Positions 4,643 to 6,873 of a stretch of DNA of 6,873 nucleotides are shown here, piece after piece (within the stretch, counting starts at the first letter, position 1; every line of letters starts with the position of its first letter). The DNA comes from Bacillota bacterium (GTDB taxonomy: Bacteria; Bacillota_A; Clostridia; Lachnospirales; WQUN01): the NCBI GenBank assembly GCA_009786175.1, contig WQTQ01000093.1, positions 1 through 6,873 on the forward strand, given 5' to 3'. The notes under the pieces are model-generated. The model saw nothing but the letters and a program-made list of their open reading frames with translations, made no database searches and was not told the origin of the DNA. Position numbers and translations under genes: made by a program.

Positions 4643-6873
4643 ATGACAAACACAATAAAAGTAACAGGCGCAAAAATACATAATCTCAAAAATATAGACA
4701 TCGAAATCCCAAAAGGCAAACTAACCGTCATTACCGGCGTATCCGGCAGCGGCAAGTCAAGCCTTGCTTTTGATACCTTATACGAAGAAGGCAAACGCCG
4801 CTACCTGATGTTTTCCAATACTCAATTTATGGTGGACAGCGTACCGACTTTTGAAACTATAACCGGCCTGTCACCAACGGTAGCGGTGGAGCAGCGGATT
4901 ACGCGGCAATCTAACCCGCGCAGTACCGTCGGCACACGCACAAAAATTGGCACAATGATGACGGCTTTGTTTGCCACATATGGAAGTTGCCCGGTGGAGT
5001 ATGACTATGGCGTGCCCCTTTCCATGGAAATGTTTCAAAAAAATTCGCCAAAGGGCATGTGTGTGCGGTGTTTGGGAACAGGTAAAACTTATGTAGTTGA
5101 TGAAAATAAATTGTTCGGCGATATGTCTGCGCCGCTGCGCCTTGGTTTCCCGGAATGGGGCAGCCCCACCGGTATTTTTCACCATATAAACGGGTTTTGT
5201 TATCGCCATGGGTTATCTCCCAACCAGCCAATATCGTCGTTATGTGAAGAAGATTTGACGAAATATAAGTATGGCACCGCTGATTTCGATGGGGTAGTGC
5301 CGTTCATTACTAGATTATACAAGCATTTCAATTTAAAACCCGGGCAGTCATTTACCCGTAAAGGACAAACATTTGTGGAATTTGACAGTGTCTGTGTTTT
5401 CCCCTGCCCAAAATGCAACGGCAGCGGCCTTGGGGAGCAAGCAACCCACACAACAATAAACGGTAAAACCATAACCGAGCTTGAAAATATGTACATCAGT
5501 GATTTATTCGAACATCTGAAAAAAGACAAACTCTCCGGCACAAAACTTCTGGAAGAAATTCTTACAAAACTGGAATGCATGGTTGACGTTGGGCTCCACC
5601 ACTTGGCACTGTCGCGCCCGTTGCCAACCCTTTCCGGCGGCGAAATACAGCGGCTGTTCCTGGCAAGTTACATTATTGCGGAAATGGATTCCATCATTTT
5701 TATTTTTGACGAACCAACAATTGGGTTGCACGAAGTTGAGAAGCAAAAGCTTATCGACATAATCCAAAACTTGATTAGCCGTGGTAACACCGTCGTTGCC
5801 GTAGAACATGACATCAACTTTATGCAATCTGCCGATTACATCGTTGACCTTGGCCCACGGGCTGGGGAGTATGGCGGCGAGCGAATTTTCCAAGGCACAT
5901 ATGCAGAATTTTTACAGTGCGATAACTCGTTGACCGCGCCATATCTTTCCGGCGGTTTAACTATGCCCATAAAAACCGACTACAAGCCGATGGACAACGC
6001 GAAAATACTGCGGCTGGAAAATTGTCAAATTCATAACCTGCGCAATGTAACCGTTGACATTCCGCTGGGGTTACTGGTGGGCGTAGCAGGTGTTTCCGGC
6101 AGTGGTAAGTCCAGCATTATAGCCGATACACTTGTCCCCAAATTAAAAGATGTGCTGCAAAAAAATGTAATTGTTGACGAAAATGATGAACGGGAAAGGC
6201 ATACCCTGCTTTCTGATGTAACAATATCCGGGACCGAACACATAAAAAAATGTATCATCGTAGACCAAAAGCCTATTGGCCGCACACGCACTTCCTGCCC
6301 GGCAACATACACGGGCATTTTCGACCGCGTGCGTAAAATGTTTGCAGATTCGCCGGAAGCAGCGGCCCAAGGCTTTACCCCGGGCATGTTTTCTGTTAAC
6401 GCCGAGGGTCAGTGCCAAAAATGTAAGGGTGACGGCGTTATCCATTACCATGTAGGCTTTGGTAATTTTATTCACATAGACTGCGAAGATTGCGGCGGCA
6501 CCGGTTTTAACCCGGAATCCATGAGCATTACCGTTGACGGGAAAAACATAAAAAATATCCTTGAAATGAGCATCACAAACGCGGTAGAATATTTCAAGGA
6601 CAAAAACAGGGCAAGCCACCGTATGCTGCAAACACTTGACCGGGTAGGGCTTGGCTACATGTCCCTTGGGCAAAAAACGCCTACAATTTCCGGCGGCGAG
6701 GCACAGCGCATTAAGTTGGCAAAGGAACTTGGCAAGTCTAACAGCGGCAAGAACAACGTGTATATATTAGACGAGCCGACCACCGGGCTTTCCTTTTCCG
6801 ACAGCGAGCGGCTTGTTCAGCTTATGCACGAGCTTGTAGACAACGGCAACACAGTTATCGTTACAGAACATGA
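4643..6873 (+). CDS. UvrA-like ABC ATPase lacking the UvrB-binding domain (UvrA2/class III type; C-terminal end beyond window)
   Basis: A duplicated ABC ATPase of the UvrA family, soluble and DNA-binding; 743 codons are visible. The start is set by GAAGGAG five bases upstream. First half: Walker A G-V-S-G-S-G-K-S (32-39), N-P-R-S-T-V-G-T (91-98), zinc cysteines C140/C143 and C255/C258, signature L-S-G-G-E (330-334), Walker B F-D-E-P-T (355-359) and switch His389. Second half: Walker A (483-490), D-Q-K-P-I-G-R-T (541-548), zinc cysteines C591/C594 and C614/C617, signature I-S-G-G-E (682-686), Walker B L-D-E-P-T (709-713) and His743 at the window edge. Only about 30 residues separate STVGT from the first zinc cysteines, where canonical UvrA has well over 100 residues forming the UvrB-binding domain, so it should not load UvrB normally. 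This matches the short UvrA2/DrrC-type proteins linked to drug or DNA-damage tolerance (family knowledge); its actual substrate is unknown. Databases would probably label it excinuclease subunit A. About 40-50 more residues are expected after the edge. Confidence 0.92.
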   Translation, partial: MTNTIKVTGAKIHNLKNIDIEIPKGKLTVITGVSGSGKSSLAFDTLYEEGKRRYLMFSNTQFMVDSVPTFETITGLSPTVAVEQRITRQSNPRSTVGTRTKIGTMMTALFATYGSCPVEYDYGVPLSMEMFQKNSPKGMCVRCLGTGKTYVVDENKLFGDMSAPLRLGFPEWGSPTGIFHHINGFCYRHGLSPNQPISSLCEEDLTKYKYGTADFDGVVPFITRLYKHFNLKPGQSFTRKGQTFVEFDSVCVFPCPKCNGSGLGEQATHTTINGKTITELENMYISDLFEHLKKDKLSGTKLLEEILTKLECMVDVGLHHLALSRPLPTLSGGEIQRLFLASYIIAEMDSIIFIFDEPTIGLHEVEKQKLIDIIQNLISRGNTVVAVEHDINFMQSADYIVDLGPRAGEYGGERIFQGTYAEFLQCDNSLTAPYLSGGLTMPIKTDYKPMDNAKILRLENCQIHNLRNVTVDIPLGLLVGVAGVSGSGKSSIIADTLVPKLKDVLQKNVIVDENDERERHTLLSDVTISGTEHIKKCIIVDQKPIGRTRTSCPATYTGIFDRVRKMFADSPEAAAQGFTPGMFSVNAEGQCQKCKGDGVIHYHVGFGNFIHIDCEDCGGTGFNPESMSITVDGKNIKNILEMSITNAVEYFKDKNRASHRMLQTLDRVGLGYMSLGQKTPTISGGEAQRIKLAKELGKSNSGKNNVYILDEPTTGLSFSDSERLVQLMHELVDNGNTVIVTEH

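Noticed and set aside
4609..6673. Several minus-strand open frames of 100-176 codons across the UvrA-like gene, and similar ones across nagA.
   Set aside because: All are antisense to genes with full catalytic motifs, and their translations are low in recognisable structure; they are shadows of biased codon use.
4643..6873. Canonical excinuclease UvrA of nucleotide excision repair.
   Set aside because: The UvrB-binding insert between the STVGT region and the zinc cysteines is missing, so the family match is to the short UvrA2-type proteins.

Overview
The window looks like a piece of a bacterial chromosome, most likely from a low- to mid-GC Firmicute of the Clostridia type. Reasons are the strong purine-rich Shine-Dalgarno sequences (AAAGGAG, GAAGGAG), lipoprotein-type signal peptides, and Firmicutes-like variants of NagA, NagB and a short UvrA. 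The assignment rests on style and remembered family features, not on a marker gene, so it is moderate. Gene density is high, and I see no tRNA, rRNA, CRISPR, transposase or phage gene.

Layout. Positions 1-3247 hold a leftward cluster: nagB (glucosamine-6-phosphate deaminase), then two tandem paralogous genes for secreted or lipid-anchored S41-family serine-peptidase-like proteins. The second of these runs off the left edge. The spacings are 20 bp and 1 bp, with the second gene's ribosome binding site inside the end of the first, so this reads as one operon. Positions 3248-3346 are a compact divergent promoter region with a perfect TTGACA box for nagB and an inverted repeat over the probable -10 region. 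Positions 3347-4522 hold nagA (N-acetylglucosamine-6-phosphate deacetylase), transcribed rightward and closed by a clear intrinsic terminator. Positions 4643 to the right edge hold a separately transcribed UvrA-like ATPase that lacks the UvrB-binding domain (UvrA2 or class III type) and is cut just short of its end.

How it fits together. NagA removes acetate from GlcNAc-6-phosphate and NagB converts the resulting GlcN-6-phosphate to fructose-6-phosphate and ammonia. The two genes diverge from one short control region, so co-regulation is likely. The S41 pair follows nagB, which suggests, without proving, that cell-surface peptidase-like proteins are expressed when amino sugars from wall, mucin or glycoprotein material are being used. 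The UvrA-like protein has its own terminator-insulated start and is probably functionally unrelated.

The most unusual content is the nagB-linked S41 tandem pair: recently enough duplicated to share 20-base identical blocks, yet different in lipobox, linker length and one internal patch. I do not see proof of a new system; the rest is recognisable housekeeping or stress-tolerance biology.
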